A DNA stretch of 19,416 nucleotides from assembly GCA_001275005.1 (NCBI GenBank), contig JWZX01001721.1, forward strand, positions 1-19,416, read 5' to 3'. The notes below the pieces were generated by a model. That model had not been told where the DNA came from, made no database searches, and was given only the letters and a program-made list of their open reading frames with translations. Positions 9,001 through 15,684 of this stretch are shown in pieces (position 1 is the first letter of the stretch; every line of letters starts with the position of its first letter). The position numbers and the translations under genes were made by a program. Source of the DNA: Chrysochromulina tobinii. Its lineage: Eukaryota; Haptophyta; Prymnesiales; Chrysochromulinaceae.

Positions 9001-9810
9001 CCCGAGCTCGCACAGCCCAAACTGCTCCGGCACCACCCGGCTGTGGAATGGCTCCGTGACGTTACACGTGGCGCCGAAACTCCCGTCTCCAAATGACCAG
9101 ACCTCCCCGTCCGTCGTCAGGATGAGGGAATGCACCTCGCCGAGGCTGAAGGCGGCGATGGCGCGCGGGAAGGGGACGCGCATGGGCACGGCGACGATCA
9201 GCGAGAGCGCGTCCAGCTCGGGCGGCGCGGGGTCCATCGGTGTCTGCTCCGGCGGCACGCCACATTGGCCGCGTGAGTTGTCACCAAACATGATCAGGGA
9301 GCCATCGGACAGCAACGCACCCGAGGTCATGCGGCCGGCGCCAACGGCCACCGCGCGCAAATGCGTGTACGGCGGTGGCCAGAAGACGCGACGCGGAGGC
9401 CGCCGCGTGACGGGCGTGGCCCTGGCGATGCGTGGGCTGCCGAGTTGCCCCATAGAATCGTCGCCAAAGGTCAGCACCACGCCGGAAGCGAGCCGCAGCA
9501 CGAGATGGAGCTCACCGGCATGCATCTCGGCGATGGCCTGGCGTGGCCCCGGAAAGTCTATCCGCTCGTCCGAACGAGCGCCTAGCATGACGACCTGCTG
9601 TCGTGCCTGGCTGTCCGATGTAGTGCCTGGCGTCGTCAGGCATGCGTGGCCACACGACACGGGGCAATTCAGCGCCATGAAGGCCGCCACCTCGCACTCG
9701 CCGATCTGGGCCCACATGTGACACTGCTCGTGCCGGTCGAGGCAAGGTGGCAATGCGGCTGTCGAGGCCGCCATGGCGACGGCGAGGAGCGTCTTCTCAC
9801 ACCACGTCAT
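6076..9810 (-). CDS. Secreted ShKT-RCC1 repeat protein (fourteen RCC1-type repeats)
   Basis: A predicted 1244-residue protein. ATG 9810 is chosen because it opens a signal peptide (MTWCEKTLLAVAMAASTAA); the frame is open for 28 more codons upstream. Residues 23-57 form a ShKT domain with six cysteines (C23, C30, C39, C49, C53, C57) and the family pattern WAQIGEC...NCPVSCGHAC. Fourteen RCC1-type units with WG/FG-x-N/D-x-x-GQLG cores follow, seven at about residues 110-490 and seven at about 597-1190. This fits two seven-bladed propellers. The second set is separated by long low-complexity inserts (Pro, Ala/Gly, Gln/Glu and Asp/Glu/Ala-rich). The tail is very acidic. No transmembrane helix or KDEL-type signal is seen. 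A role in the secretory path or outside the cell is inferred from the signal peptide and disulphide-type domain. Classical RCC1 exchange activity on Ran is not implied. Confidence 0.85.
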   Translation of the reverse strand: MTWCEKTLLAVAMAASTAALPPCLDRHEQCHMWAQIGECEVAAFMALNCPVSCGHACLTTPGTTSDSQARQQVVMLGARSDERIDFPGPRQAIAEMHAGELHLVLRLASGVVLTFGDDSMGQLGSPRIARATPVTRRPPRRVFWPPPYTHLRAVAVGAGRMTSGALLSDGSLIMFGDNSRGQCGVPPEQTPMDPAPPELDALSLIVAVPMRVPFPRAIAAFSLGEVHSLILTTDGEVWSFGDGSFGATCNVTEPFHSRVVPEQFGLCELGLHEGERIVSLVAGAFHSTVLTSDDRVLVWGDNTHGQLGASRKSGYVYSSLHEAQRRGSEDVDEDELQAELERAQTISEMTLPRIAGEGFVKLTSRAFHSAAITDAGRLLLWGDNGYGQLGIEPANHSAVGQSDFAVPLGPAVGFFARQVALGELHSLALDNASRIFSFGSNTRHELHRMRGASFDAFPQPTARLPLATDETIELLAAGAHFGAVTSSHGHVYIWGEPPLAADPRSMYAPREHDTSTVAAGVSAAGVVTAAPFGVFGGGGAADGAVDNDATDGAGAEGGGEAEGALSAISEVTLSPEGTRAVAVCAGGFHSAALSADGTVFTWGENAAQQLCRGSEDQIDPLAAPLDPPPPRTRGRPRGEQPDVTVADESRVLLGCGPFSTLVHVRGEALHTCGDAMDGISSLEPPQSQPEPPPPPPAPAFGGAIRIGASEKRPSTASTASRAATPMTTPKGVGAGRDAPDTAPRLRAIELPGWVPTEDPLVALSCGHAHTLALSRAGRLFSWGSNEYGQLGYGEAPPMGSPEATAPLPPRELIIPHEPQQPAPSSRQRQQQEHEEQQQEEEEQGRPSVGAAAAATGEGRAGSNLNRRVLEDNVYVAPGAHVSIDKQTLETALEGGEVSAAATISEGDGVTISEGDGVAPKPAVDGRLPPADGSAALETGTSAPERVAAPFSRLLVRAVAAGGHHTLVLGEDGQVRSFGCNSHGQLARPSTETLPIPLDPRPIRLPAAHKAERAVAIAAGLYHSLVLLQSGALCSFGDHSHGQLGRRTAHRANACSVGAGELPHSGNSRGGSEDAPSDEPLEDDEGETDEADEADEADEADEAELASPMGPVTQIAAGEMHSLALTATGEVWSWGDNMLQQCARSLHVSLLPTPGRVPLPLHEGERVVSISAAGYHGAALTSLGRVFNLGTSGISSLEAAEEEEGLLDHGFEDEGRYEDDAARERDDPAYDEFEEDAREQLEDQF
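6503..6556 (-). repeat. 9-bp coding minisatellite (Asp-Glu-Ala repeats)
   Basis: Five perfect copies of TCAGCTTCG (+ strand) and one diverged copy encode a run of Asp-Glu-Ala triplets in an acidic linker of the RCC1-repeat protein, between the twelfth and thirteenth repeats. It is likely to vary in length between strains. Confidence 0.85.
7060..7107 (-). repeat. 24-bp coding tandem duplication (TISEGDGV x2)
   Basis: Two adjacent 24-nt units differing at one base encode TISEGDGV twice, in a linker of the RCC1-repeat protein between the tenth and eleventh repeats. This looks like a recent in-frame duplication. Confidence 0.85.
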
Positions 9811-10057
9811 CTCTGTTTTCGTTGGGAATTGAATCTTTCTCAGATGCGAAGCAGCGGGAGGTCTGCGCAGACGTTCAAGCAAGCACGCAAGCAAGAGCGG
9901 TTTCCATTTTTAACCACGCACTCCCCTCCCAAAACTTTTTTCTTTTGGTCCAAAATCATCGCACAGCAATTCGTGTAAGTAGGCATCTTGGCGCAGGCCG
10001 GCGCGCCCAGAAAGGGCGGCGAGAAGCGGGGGTGGAAACGCGTCGCTCGTTCTAGCC
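9811..10057. promoter_or_regulatory. Divergent promoter region, RCC1-repeat gene / K+ channel gene
   Basis: The start codons of two head-to-head genes are 247 bp apart. The middle is unusually AT/pyrimidine-rich for this window, with a CCAAAA/TTTTGG inverted repeat (9929-9934 and 9943-9948). Both promoters must lie here. No TATA box is evident. Confidence 0.5.
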
Positions 10058-11489
10058 ATGGCACTGGCCATACAGCAGATCCTAAAGAGGCCGAAGGTGA
10101 ACACCACTGTCCTCCAATTTCTCAAAGCGTGTTTCAACATCTTCGCCTTCATAATCTTGTGCATCTTGTGCTTCGGGCACATCGAAGGCCATGATTGGTG
10201 GAACCAGCCGGTCACTGGCTGGGACGAAAACAAGACGGACGAAAGCTGGGGGGTCTACCTCTGGAACTGGGACTGGATCGACTGCATGTACTTCGCGATG
10301 GTCACGATGTGTACGGTGGGCTACGGCGACATGCCCACGCTTCCGCAGAGTCTGCGCATCTTCAACATATTCTTTGCCACGCTCGGCGTCATCTTCGTGG
10401 CAGGCTCGATCACTACCATCGTTAACTTTGTCGCCGAGCAGGGGCGCAAGCGCTTCATCTTGAAGCAGCGCATGCTGATAGAGGATGCACATCGCGCCGC
10501 AGAACTAGTCAAGCAGCAGCAGAGGGACGGCGCGGACGGGGTGCCCGAGCCGCCCCCTAGTCCTCCCGCGGACGAGAGGGCGTACGAGAAGGCGGAGGAG
10601 AGCCAGCCAAAATACCCCATTTGGGACCGTCTCATTTGGAGCAGACTTCCGAAGAGGAAAAAGACGCTGAAGGTGCTCGCCGCGTTGCGGCCGACGGGCG
10701 CCTTCTTTTGCTTGTGCATCATCCTCGGCGAGCTCGAGAACTCGCAGATCGAGGGGTGTGGCGGCTTTGGTGCCGGATGGCGGTGCGGCGGCAATACCGG
10801 ATGCGACGAGTGGAAGCTCAGCCACGAGCTCGGAGGGTATTGCTGGAGCTGGATCGATTCGGTACGAGGGCACACGCATGCACGCGCCGTGACGAGCACG
10901 AAACGCCGTGTCGAGCACATACGCGCCGCGCCCTCATGCGACGCGCACACCCGCCGCCGCGCCCGCGCCCTGCCAGCTCACCCGCACCGCCGACTACCTC
11001 TCCCTGCCACCTCCGTCACGCTGTCTGCGCCACGCTGCCGGTGCGCAGTTCTATTACGGGTTCATTACGTACCTCACGATAGGGTACGGCGACGTTGCGC
11101 CCAAAACAAAGGGAGGCAAGGCGCTAGGGACGTTGCTCGTCACGATGGGCCTCTTCTCCTTTACTTCGCTTCTAGCTGGGCTCGCCGACATTCAGGCGCA
11201 AGCTCGGCTCGGCGCCGAAAAGACCCTGCAGGAGCGGCTCATTGAGCTAAATGAGGTCATCGACCAGGATGAGAACGGCAAGGTGACTGCCGACGAGTAC
11301 ATCATCTTCAACCTTAAGAAAATGGGCAAAGTGGACGACATGACCATCACGCTGCTCAAGGACCAATTCAAGGCGCTCGACGCGGACGGCAGCGGCGAGC
11401 TCGACGCAGACGACATCAGCCTGCTCACCCAAGCCGCCGAGCAGGTTGAAAATGAAGAGCGATCCGCTCGCCATCAAGAGGTCTCCTGA
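10058..11489 (+). CDS. Two-pore-domain potassium channel with two EF-hands; one intron
   Basis: Exon 1 is 10058-10861 and exon 2 is 11049-11489, giving 414 residues. The order is TM1 (LKACFNIFAFIILCILCFGH), pore helix and filter TVGYGD (86-91), TM2, a basic/Pro-rich cytoplasmic loop, TM3 (about 220-240), a second pore with TIGYGD (278-283), and TM4 (LGTLLVTMGLFSFTSLLAGL). Two EF-hand loops follow: D340-E351 (DQDENGKVTADE) and D379-D390 (DADGSGELDADD). The second loop ends in Asp instead of Glu. The 4-TM/2-pore layout with C-terminal EF-hands is that of plant TPK channels, so this is a K+-selective leak channel probably gated by Ca2+ in the cytosol. Its membrane (vacuolar or plasma) cannot be told from the sequence. 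The start ATG sits in GCCATGG. The second filter is split from its pore helix by the intron, so splicing is needed for function. Confidence 0.92.
10862..11048 (+). other. Spliceosomal intron of the K+ channel gene (187 nt, phase 0)
   Basis: The donor is GATTCG|GTACGAGG and the acceptor is GGTGCGCAG|TTCTATTAC. The length is not a multiple of three, and the two pore halves are in different frames, so splicing is required. The junction gives ...CWSWIDS|FYYGFITYLTIGYGD, a normal K2P second pore. Confidence 0.93.
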
Positions 11490-12176
11490 TTTGCATGTGC
11501 GCGTGGCTCGGCCATGTGCACACCGCTGACGCTGACTGCCATCAGTGCATGACATGGGCATTCATGGGCATGTTTTGGGTGGGGTGCTACAGTACGTAAG
11601 GGTTGCAGAAGTCTTGGCCTAGCGGGTCGGGACGTGTGCGCTTGCGCTGTGTGTGTGTGTCGCGTGGGGCGTGGAGGCGATAGGTGAGGCGCCGGCCGAC
11701 GCGTGGGCGTGGGCCGCGTGCGATTTGCGAACGAGGGGGCTGTTCGGCGTTCGTTCGCCTTTCGCGCCCGTGCCGTCAGGGGCCGTGGCGCCTCCGTGGC
11801 GCGTGGCGCCTGCGGCCGCCCAGGGGCGGCGGCCGGCGCGCCCCGATCGCGTGGATCTCGGCGCAACCGCATCCGACCGGACCGTCCTTCTCGCCGCTTC
11901 GCCCCGCCGCGCCGTCGCGCGGGCCGATCGCCCGAACCCCGCCGCGCGTCTCGTGTTAAACTCACGATGTGCGGAATTCTAGGCCCGTGTACCGTACAAT
12001 CTCTGAGATGAACGCTGAACACGACATCGCGGACAGCCCACGCCTATTACATCGCTCGACGAGACGATACTTGGCCGCTTTGAGCCCCTGTACCGTAAGC
12101 AACGGTGCACCGTCCGCAGGTCCACTTCAGACCACGTGACGCACAATCATTGTGACGCCACTGCACTCATATCTCA
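11490..12176. other. Intergenic region, very GC-rich, no gene recognised
   Basis: This is 687 bp between the channel gene and the next gene. It has a short GT run at about 11648-11661, and between 11660 and 11960 a GC-rich block with repeated GTGGCGC and GGCGCCT words. Long open frames cross it on both strands, but they encode Arg/Pro/Ala-rich sequence typical of random GC-rich DNA. No RNA gene is recognised. Confidence 0.55.
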
Positions 12177-12896
12177 TCAAAGACGATCGTCATAATGCAG
12201 TTCATCGGGATTGATGACTTTCGCTCCGAATCGACTTTCGAATCTCGACTCGAGAAGCTTTCGTCTTGAGGTGGGTGAAAACTGTGTCTCCATGCCCGCC
12301 TCTGCACGGAGCACATCATCAACAAAATCTCTCCACGAAATGGTCTCTGTCGCATCAACGGCCGACTCAATATTGAACTCACTCTGGTACCGAGTCGAGG
12401 ACGAATAGCCACACGCGTAAGTCGACAGCAGCGGTGCAAACATTTCATCTGTCCAGTGAATGCGGGGCAAGTAGCTGACCAGTGTTGACATGAACCGTGT
12501 GGCCGGAATAGTTCCTACGCGCGTACCACCGCCCTGTCGAAAGCATTGTTCCAGATCAACCTGTGCGGTGAGTACCTGCGACTCTCTCCGTACCAAGAGC
12601 AAAATGTCGAGGAGCGGCGCAGGCTCGCGTGGTGGCGAGCCGAGGCCTCCCGGCATGCCGCCAAAACTTGATAGTCGTTTCTTCGCAATGTCACAATGTT
12701 CCACAAACCAAATAGGTAGTGCACTGTCGGCGGTGCCCTCCTTTTTCAGAGGTTTTGCATCAGGGATACAGGACATGGACCAGTTCATGGACCCTGTACA
12801 ACGAGCCTTGTAACGCCTCCACCTCTTGGTCGCCAGCGGTTCCCACGAGACCAGTCCACTGCACCAGTCCACAACGGTCTGCAAAATGGTCGACAT
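12177..12896 (-). CDS. Unrecognised protein, possible degenerate EF-hand-like region
   Basis: A likely coding region of about 239 residues if ATG 12896 is used. I do not recognise a family. The C-terminal two thirds look protein-like: LPIWFVEHCDIAKKRLSSFG, then VDLEQCFRQ...TRFMSTLVSYLP, a WTDEMFAPLLSTYACG helix, and ISWRDFVDDVLRAEAGM. The spacing of these helices recalls paired EF-hands, but the loops lack the acidic calcium ligands. The frame is open further upstream only from a TTG, and TTTTGCAG at about 12887-12880 would make a good splice acceptor, so the true 5' end may lie in an unseen exon. The proposed start overlaps the start of the + strand gene by 11 bp. The opposite strand is also open over part of this region but reads as low-quality Ser/Arg/Pro sequence. 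Confidence 0.5.
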   Translation of the reverse strand: MSTILQTVVDWCSGLVSWEPLATKRWRRYKARCTGSMNWSMSCIPDAKPLKKEGTADSALPIWFVEHCDIAKKRLSSFGGMPGGLGSPPREPAPLLDILLLVRRESQVLTAQVDLEQCFRQGGGTRVGTIPATRFMSTLVSYLPRIHWTDEMFAPLLSTYACGYSSSTRYQSEFNIESAVDATETISWRDFVDDVLRAEAGMETQFSPTSRRKLLESRFESRFGAKVINPDELHYDDRL

Positions 12897-13965
12897 AGCG
12901 CCGTGCCTCGCAGACCCCGAACTAGTGTTCGACGTGTTGCCGGTGGATCTGCTCGAAGCGCTGCCGGTGGATCTGCTCCACCGCCTTTTTACACTACTTC
13001 TCCTTCCTGATAACAAGGATGAAGCAGTTTCGCGATCGCATTCTTCGGCCCCATTGCATTCTTCGATGGCTGGCGGCGGCCTTCTCGCGGCTTGTTCGCA
13101 GCATCTGCGCGCCGCCTACCTCACACTTCCCGAACACGCTTTTCGAGCTCCCGCGCTTGCTTTGCTCGGGCTCTCGCAGACTGTCTCACCCATGGAGAGC
13201 ATTCAGGAACCCAACTGGCGGCACGCCTATCACACCACGTGCATAGTGTGGAGGCGGCTGGCACGTATGCCGCCCTTCACCGAGCCGAAGGAAGGCCAAA
13301 AGTACCTGCGCTGGCTTGTGGGCGAGCTTGAGGCGACGCACTCTGCGGACGCGCCTGTGGTTCGCCGAGCACTCGTGGGTTTGAGCTTGCTGCCGAGATC
13401 GATCGCCACGTGCTTTCGCGCCTCCGACGGTCGTTGGGAGCCGCCGGTGCGCGCGGCAGTCCAATACCTGTTCGCGGCGTATCGCGCAATCGCCGCGCCC
13501 AAGGAACGTGTCGACGAGGCGGCTACGCGTCTCTTCGACTTCGGTCGCTTTGAGCGCGTCTGCGAGGGGATGCTCGAGGGGCTGGGAGAGGGAGGGTCGT
13601 CCGTAAGTCTTCGACGGAGCCAGAATGTGACCCTAGTCTGCGAGGGGATGCTCCATGACCTCGCGAGTGTCGGAGAGGACTCCGACGCACCTCGTGTAGA
13701 AGGCTGCGCGTGCCATCCCTCAGTTCACCCCTCGCAGAAGCTGCGGCTACTCATGGCCGAATACGAGCAGATTCGATGCCGTGGCGCCGCCGAGTTCATC
13801 GATGCCCCGATGCCACGATCGCTGCGGCGTGGAGCCATAGATCTCGAGGCGCTTGAGGCTGCTGCGATGGACCACAGCTGGCGATCGACCCATCGGCAGC
13901 TTGGCAGCTTTTGCCAGCTCGTGCGCTTGGCCAATCACGACAAGGAGGTCGAGTTCTGGGCTTGA
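12886..13965 (+). CDS. Unrecognised helical protein, one probable intron
   Basis: A likely gene of about 314 residues after removing a predicted intron at 13603-13737. ATG 12886 is proposed because hydrophobic, helix-like sequence begins there, with a twofold LPVDLL motif. ATG 13063 is a downstream alternative. The body is helical, with Trp/Arg/Leu-rich segments (EPNWRHAYHTTCIVWRRLAR, KEGQKYLRWLVGELEA, PPVRAAVQYLFAAYRAIA). The C-terminal part is helical too (KLRLLMAEYEQI ... LGSFCQLVRLANHDKEVEFWA). There is no signal peptide, membrane helix or catalytic motif that I recognise. The last nine codons and the stop are duplicated 70 bp downstream (13941-14038). The start overlaps the candidate start of the opposite-strand gene. 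The function is unknown. Confidence 0.6.
   Translation: MVDIAPCLADPELVFDVLPVDLLEALPVDLLHRLFTLLLLPDNKDEAVSRSHSSAPLHSSMAGGGLLAACSQHLRAAYLTLPEHAFRAPALALLGLSQTVSPMESIQEPNWRHAYHTTCIVWRRLARMPPFTEPKEGQKYLRWLVGELEATHSADAPVVRRALVGLSLLPRSIATCFRASDGRWEPPVRAAVQYLFAAYRAIAAPKERVDEAATRLFDFGRFERVCEGMLEGLGEGGSSVSLRRSQNVTLVCEGMLHDLASVGEDSDAPRVEGCACHPSVHPSQKLRLLMAEYEQIRCRGAAEFIDAPMPRSLRRGAIDLEALEAAAMDHSWRSTHRQLGSFCQLVRLANHDKEVEFWA
12938..12978 (+). repeat. In-frame 24-bp spaced repeat (LPVDLL)
   Basis: TGCCGGTGGATCTGCTC occurs at 12938-12954 and again at 12962-12978. It encodes LPVDLL twice with an eight-codon period near the proposed N-terminus. Confidence 0.85.
13558..13653 (+). repeat. 18-nt direct repeat, one copy exonic and one intronic
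   Basis: GTCTGCGAGGGGATGCTC is at 13558-13575 in the exon and again at 13636-13653 inside the predicted intron, 78 bp apart and in the same frame (VCEGML both times). Confidence 0.85.
13603..13737 (+). other. Predicted spliceosomal intron (135 nt, phase 0)
   Basis: The donor is a consensus GTAAGT after GTCGTCC. The acceptor CCCTCGCAG precedes AAGCTGCGG. Both ends are in phase 0 and the length is a multiple of three without a stop, so the frame reads through. The encoded stretch is less protein-like than its flanks. A 7-bp stem, GTCGGAG/CTCCGAC (13669-13686), lies within it. Confidence 0.65.
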
Positions 13966-14038
13966 CGGAGATCTCAATCTCAATCTCACTCTCAATCTCA
14001 ATCTCAATCTCAAGGAGGTCGAGTTCTGGGCTTGACGG
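13941..14038 (+). repeat. 28-nt direct repeats flanking a CAATCT hexamer array
   Basis: An identical 28-nt sequence, including the last codons and TGA of the preceding gene, is at 13941-13968 and 14011-14038. Between them are 42 nt made of seven hexamers: AGATCT, five CAATCT and one CACTCT. The total period is 70 nt. Confidence 0.95.
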
Positions 14039-14402
14039 CGTGTGGAATGTGAGGCCCGGGTACGGCGTCGCCATACTGTATACCTCGCGACACGGGTACC
14101 CGTCGTGGCCTCCTATTTGATACTACTCGTCGTGGCCTCGTCTTTGACACGCGACGATATCTACGGCACGCGACAGGCGACACACGAGACCTCTACTGGC
14201 TACGAGACTTAACCCTCTAGAGAACACAGCACATCACGACTCTTCACTCTAGAGACGCTCCGTGCGGTGTGACATGTGTAGAGCTAGTGGGGAGTCGCGA
14301 CGTGAACTCGGTAGCGCTGCCTCGCCCCTTGTTGGCTCGTACGGGGGGAGATCCAGGGCCTCTGCCTCGCCTTGTATGTTTCGCCCCCCGGGCCCCGCGG
14401 TA

Positions 14403-14424
14403 GCGCCCCCCGGCCGGGGGGCGC
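14403..14424. repeat. Perfect 22-bp palindrome
   Basis: GCGCCCCCCGG is followed directly by its reverse complement. It is entirely G/C. Confidence 0.9.
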
Positions 14425-14603
14425 CGCACGAGATCGAGAAGCATCGTGCCGCGCCCGTGTTAGCTGTTTGCGGGGGACCGGCGCACCGTGGCTTCGCGCC
14501 CGCACATAGACGTTTAGACGATAGTGCGAGTCGGTAAACCGGGTCCGGGACGTTCCGGTCGCATGCACGTAGAGTTACGTCAAGCGCTGTCCCGGCTGAA
14601 AGG

Positions 14604-14626
14604 GCGCGCGGCGGTCCGCCGCGCGC
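14604..14626. repeat. Inverted repeat, 11-bp arms around one base
   Basis: GCGCGCGGCGG and CCGCCGCGCGC flank a single T. The arms are perfect and entirely G/C. Confidence 0.9.
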
Positions 14627-14701
14627 GAGTCGAAGAGTGTTTGTTCATAATTGTTCGGTGGTGACATCTAAGAACCTCTTTCGGACTTCAACCCGCTCTA
14701 G

Positions 14702-14766
14702 AGGGGCCAGGTCTACTAGCTGGACCCCCTAAGCGGCATGCAAGGGTCCGTGGAGCCGAGGGCTCC
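14702..14766. repeat. Two adjacent hairpin-forming inverted repeats
   Basis: AGGGGCCAG (14702-14710) pairs with CTGGACCCCCT (14720-14730) with one small bulge. GGAGCC (14752-14757) pairs with GGCTCC (14761-14766) across a 3-nt loop. Two stems this close suggest a folded transcript, but neither is diagnostic. Confidence 0.55.
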
Positions 14767-14919
14767 CGTTCCCAGATAGAGATCATTGACAACTGTACAG
14801 TGAGTACACACACACCCGCGGACCCGGGGCACCCGGCAGTCTCTCGGTTGTGGAACAGAGACCGACGCCGCGCGGAAAGACCATATCCCTTGCCCTAGAC
14901 GTCATTTCGATGCCCTGTC

Positions 14920-15684
14920 TCATCCTCGACGGGCGCGCTCTCGCTCCTGCCACAACCAGCGGGCCTCGGCTTCATTGAGTGCTGGGTGCGCCACGAGCAG
15001 GTCCCGCACGAATTCCTCCTCCGTCTCCTCCTCCCACTCGTCGGCACGGTCATCGATTGAGCCTGTTCGTGACGCCTCCTCGCCCGAGAAGTGGTCCTCC
15101 GCCATCTCCATCTCCGCGTCGAACTCCTGGTCAAGCCACGCCTGCTCCTCGCCACTCAGTCGGTAGTAGTGACTCGGGTGCACAGATGAAGCCGTGGGTC
15201 GTGAGTGGTGGTGGTGGTGGTGGTGCGCCGCGTCACGCTGAGCGCGGAGCGCCACGTCCATCTCGTCGAAGGCTCCCTCGACAAAGTTGGTCACCTCCGT
15301 CGAGCGCTGCCGCTCCAGGGTCGGATGGGGCTCGCCGTGGATGGGTTGATGCTCGTGTATGGGTTGGGGCTCCTCTCGGGAAGGCGCAGGCTGGGACACG
15401 CGGGGGAATCCGTCGTCCTCACCCTCGATGCGGTACGAATTAAGGGGCGCCAGGAAGCTTCCTGCGCGGGGTCGGCCACGCACATGCGCGCACAACATGA
15501 GCAACAATGCATTACAATTATGTATTGCGTGGGGGGGCCATGCACAGAAGGGTGGCGTACCGTAGGTCTCCACATTGAGGCCACGGTACGTGGGGCATCC
15601 GCCGGTGCGATCGAAGATCGGTGTCTGGTGCGGGTACTGCTGCCACGGCGATACGGGAGAAACCGATGCAACTCGCGCGCTCAT
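14920..15684 (-). CDS. Unrecognised acidic protein, one intron
   Basis: Predicted exons are 15684-15561 and 15461-14920, giving about 221 residues. Splicing joins ...CPTYRGLNVETY|GSFLAPLNSYRIEGEDDGFP and removes a Cys/His-rich read-through. The middle is Pro/His/Glu-rich (QPIHEHQPIHGEPHP) with a run of seven His. The C-terminal ~90 residues are strongly acidic and helical (LSGEEQAWLDQEFDAEMEMA), ending EFVRDLLVAHPALNEAEARW and a basic tail. I do not recognise the family. The last helices faintly recall small ubiquitin-binding (CUE-like) bundles, which is not enough to name it. Start ATG 15684 is the first in frame, but CCGTGGCAG at 15648-15640 could be an acceptor for an upstream exon. It lies in tandem, 305 bp downstream of the dioxygenase gene. 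Confidence 0.6.
   Translation of the reverse strand: MSARVASVSPVSPWQQYPHQTPIFDRTGGCPTYRGLNVETYGTPPFCAWPPHAIHNCNALLLMLCAHVRGRPRAGSFLAPLNSYRIEGEDDGFPRVSQPAPSREEPQPIHEHQPIHGEPHPTLERQRSTEVTNFVEGAFDEMDVALRAQRDAAHHHHHHHSRPTASSVHPSHYYRLSGEEQAWLDQEFDAEMEMAEDHFSGEEASRTGSIDDRADEWEEETEEEFVRDLLVAHPALNEAEARWLWQERERARRG
15204..15225 (-). repeat. GTG trinucleotide run encoding poly-His
   Basis: A short GTG/GGT run on the + strand reads as seven histidines on the coding strand of the acidic protein gene. Confidence 0.8.
15462..15560 (-). other. Predicted spliceosomal intron (99 nt, phase 1)
   Basis: On the minus strand the donor is CCTACG|GTACGCC and the acceptor is CCCCGCGCAG|GAAGCTT. The donor matches the GTACG donors of the coiled-coil and K+ channel introns. 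The length is a multiple of three and has no stop, so the unspliced frame stays open. Confidence 0.75.

Larger units (their letters stand above)
14039..14919. other. Long non-coding region with strong palindromes
   Basis: This is 881 bp with no convincing protein on either strand. It is rich in perfect or near-perfect inverted repeats: 14403-14424, 14604-14626, 14702-14730 and 14752-14766. CGTCGTGGCCTC is repeated near 14100-14141 and TCTAGAG words occur near 14216-14255. I checked it by eye against rRNA, U1/U2/U4/U5/U6 snRNA, SRP RNA and tRNA hallmarks and found no match. It could be a structured non-coding RNA, a decayed mobile element or promoter/terminator DNA. Confidence 0.5.

Noticed and set aside
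11474-12022. 182-codon minus-strand open frame after the K+ channel gene
   Set aside because: It is almost entirely Arg, Pro, Ala and Thr without hydrophobic periodicity, as expected from GC-rich non-coding DNA.
12552-12594. A 33-nt intron (GTACGG...CGCACAG) on the minus strand in gene 12177-12896
   Set aside because: It matches the local donor and acceptor style but is far shorter than the other introns, and the frame is open without removing it.
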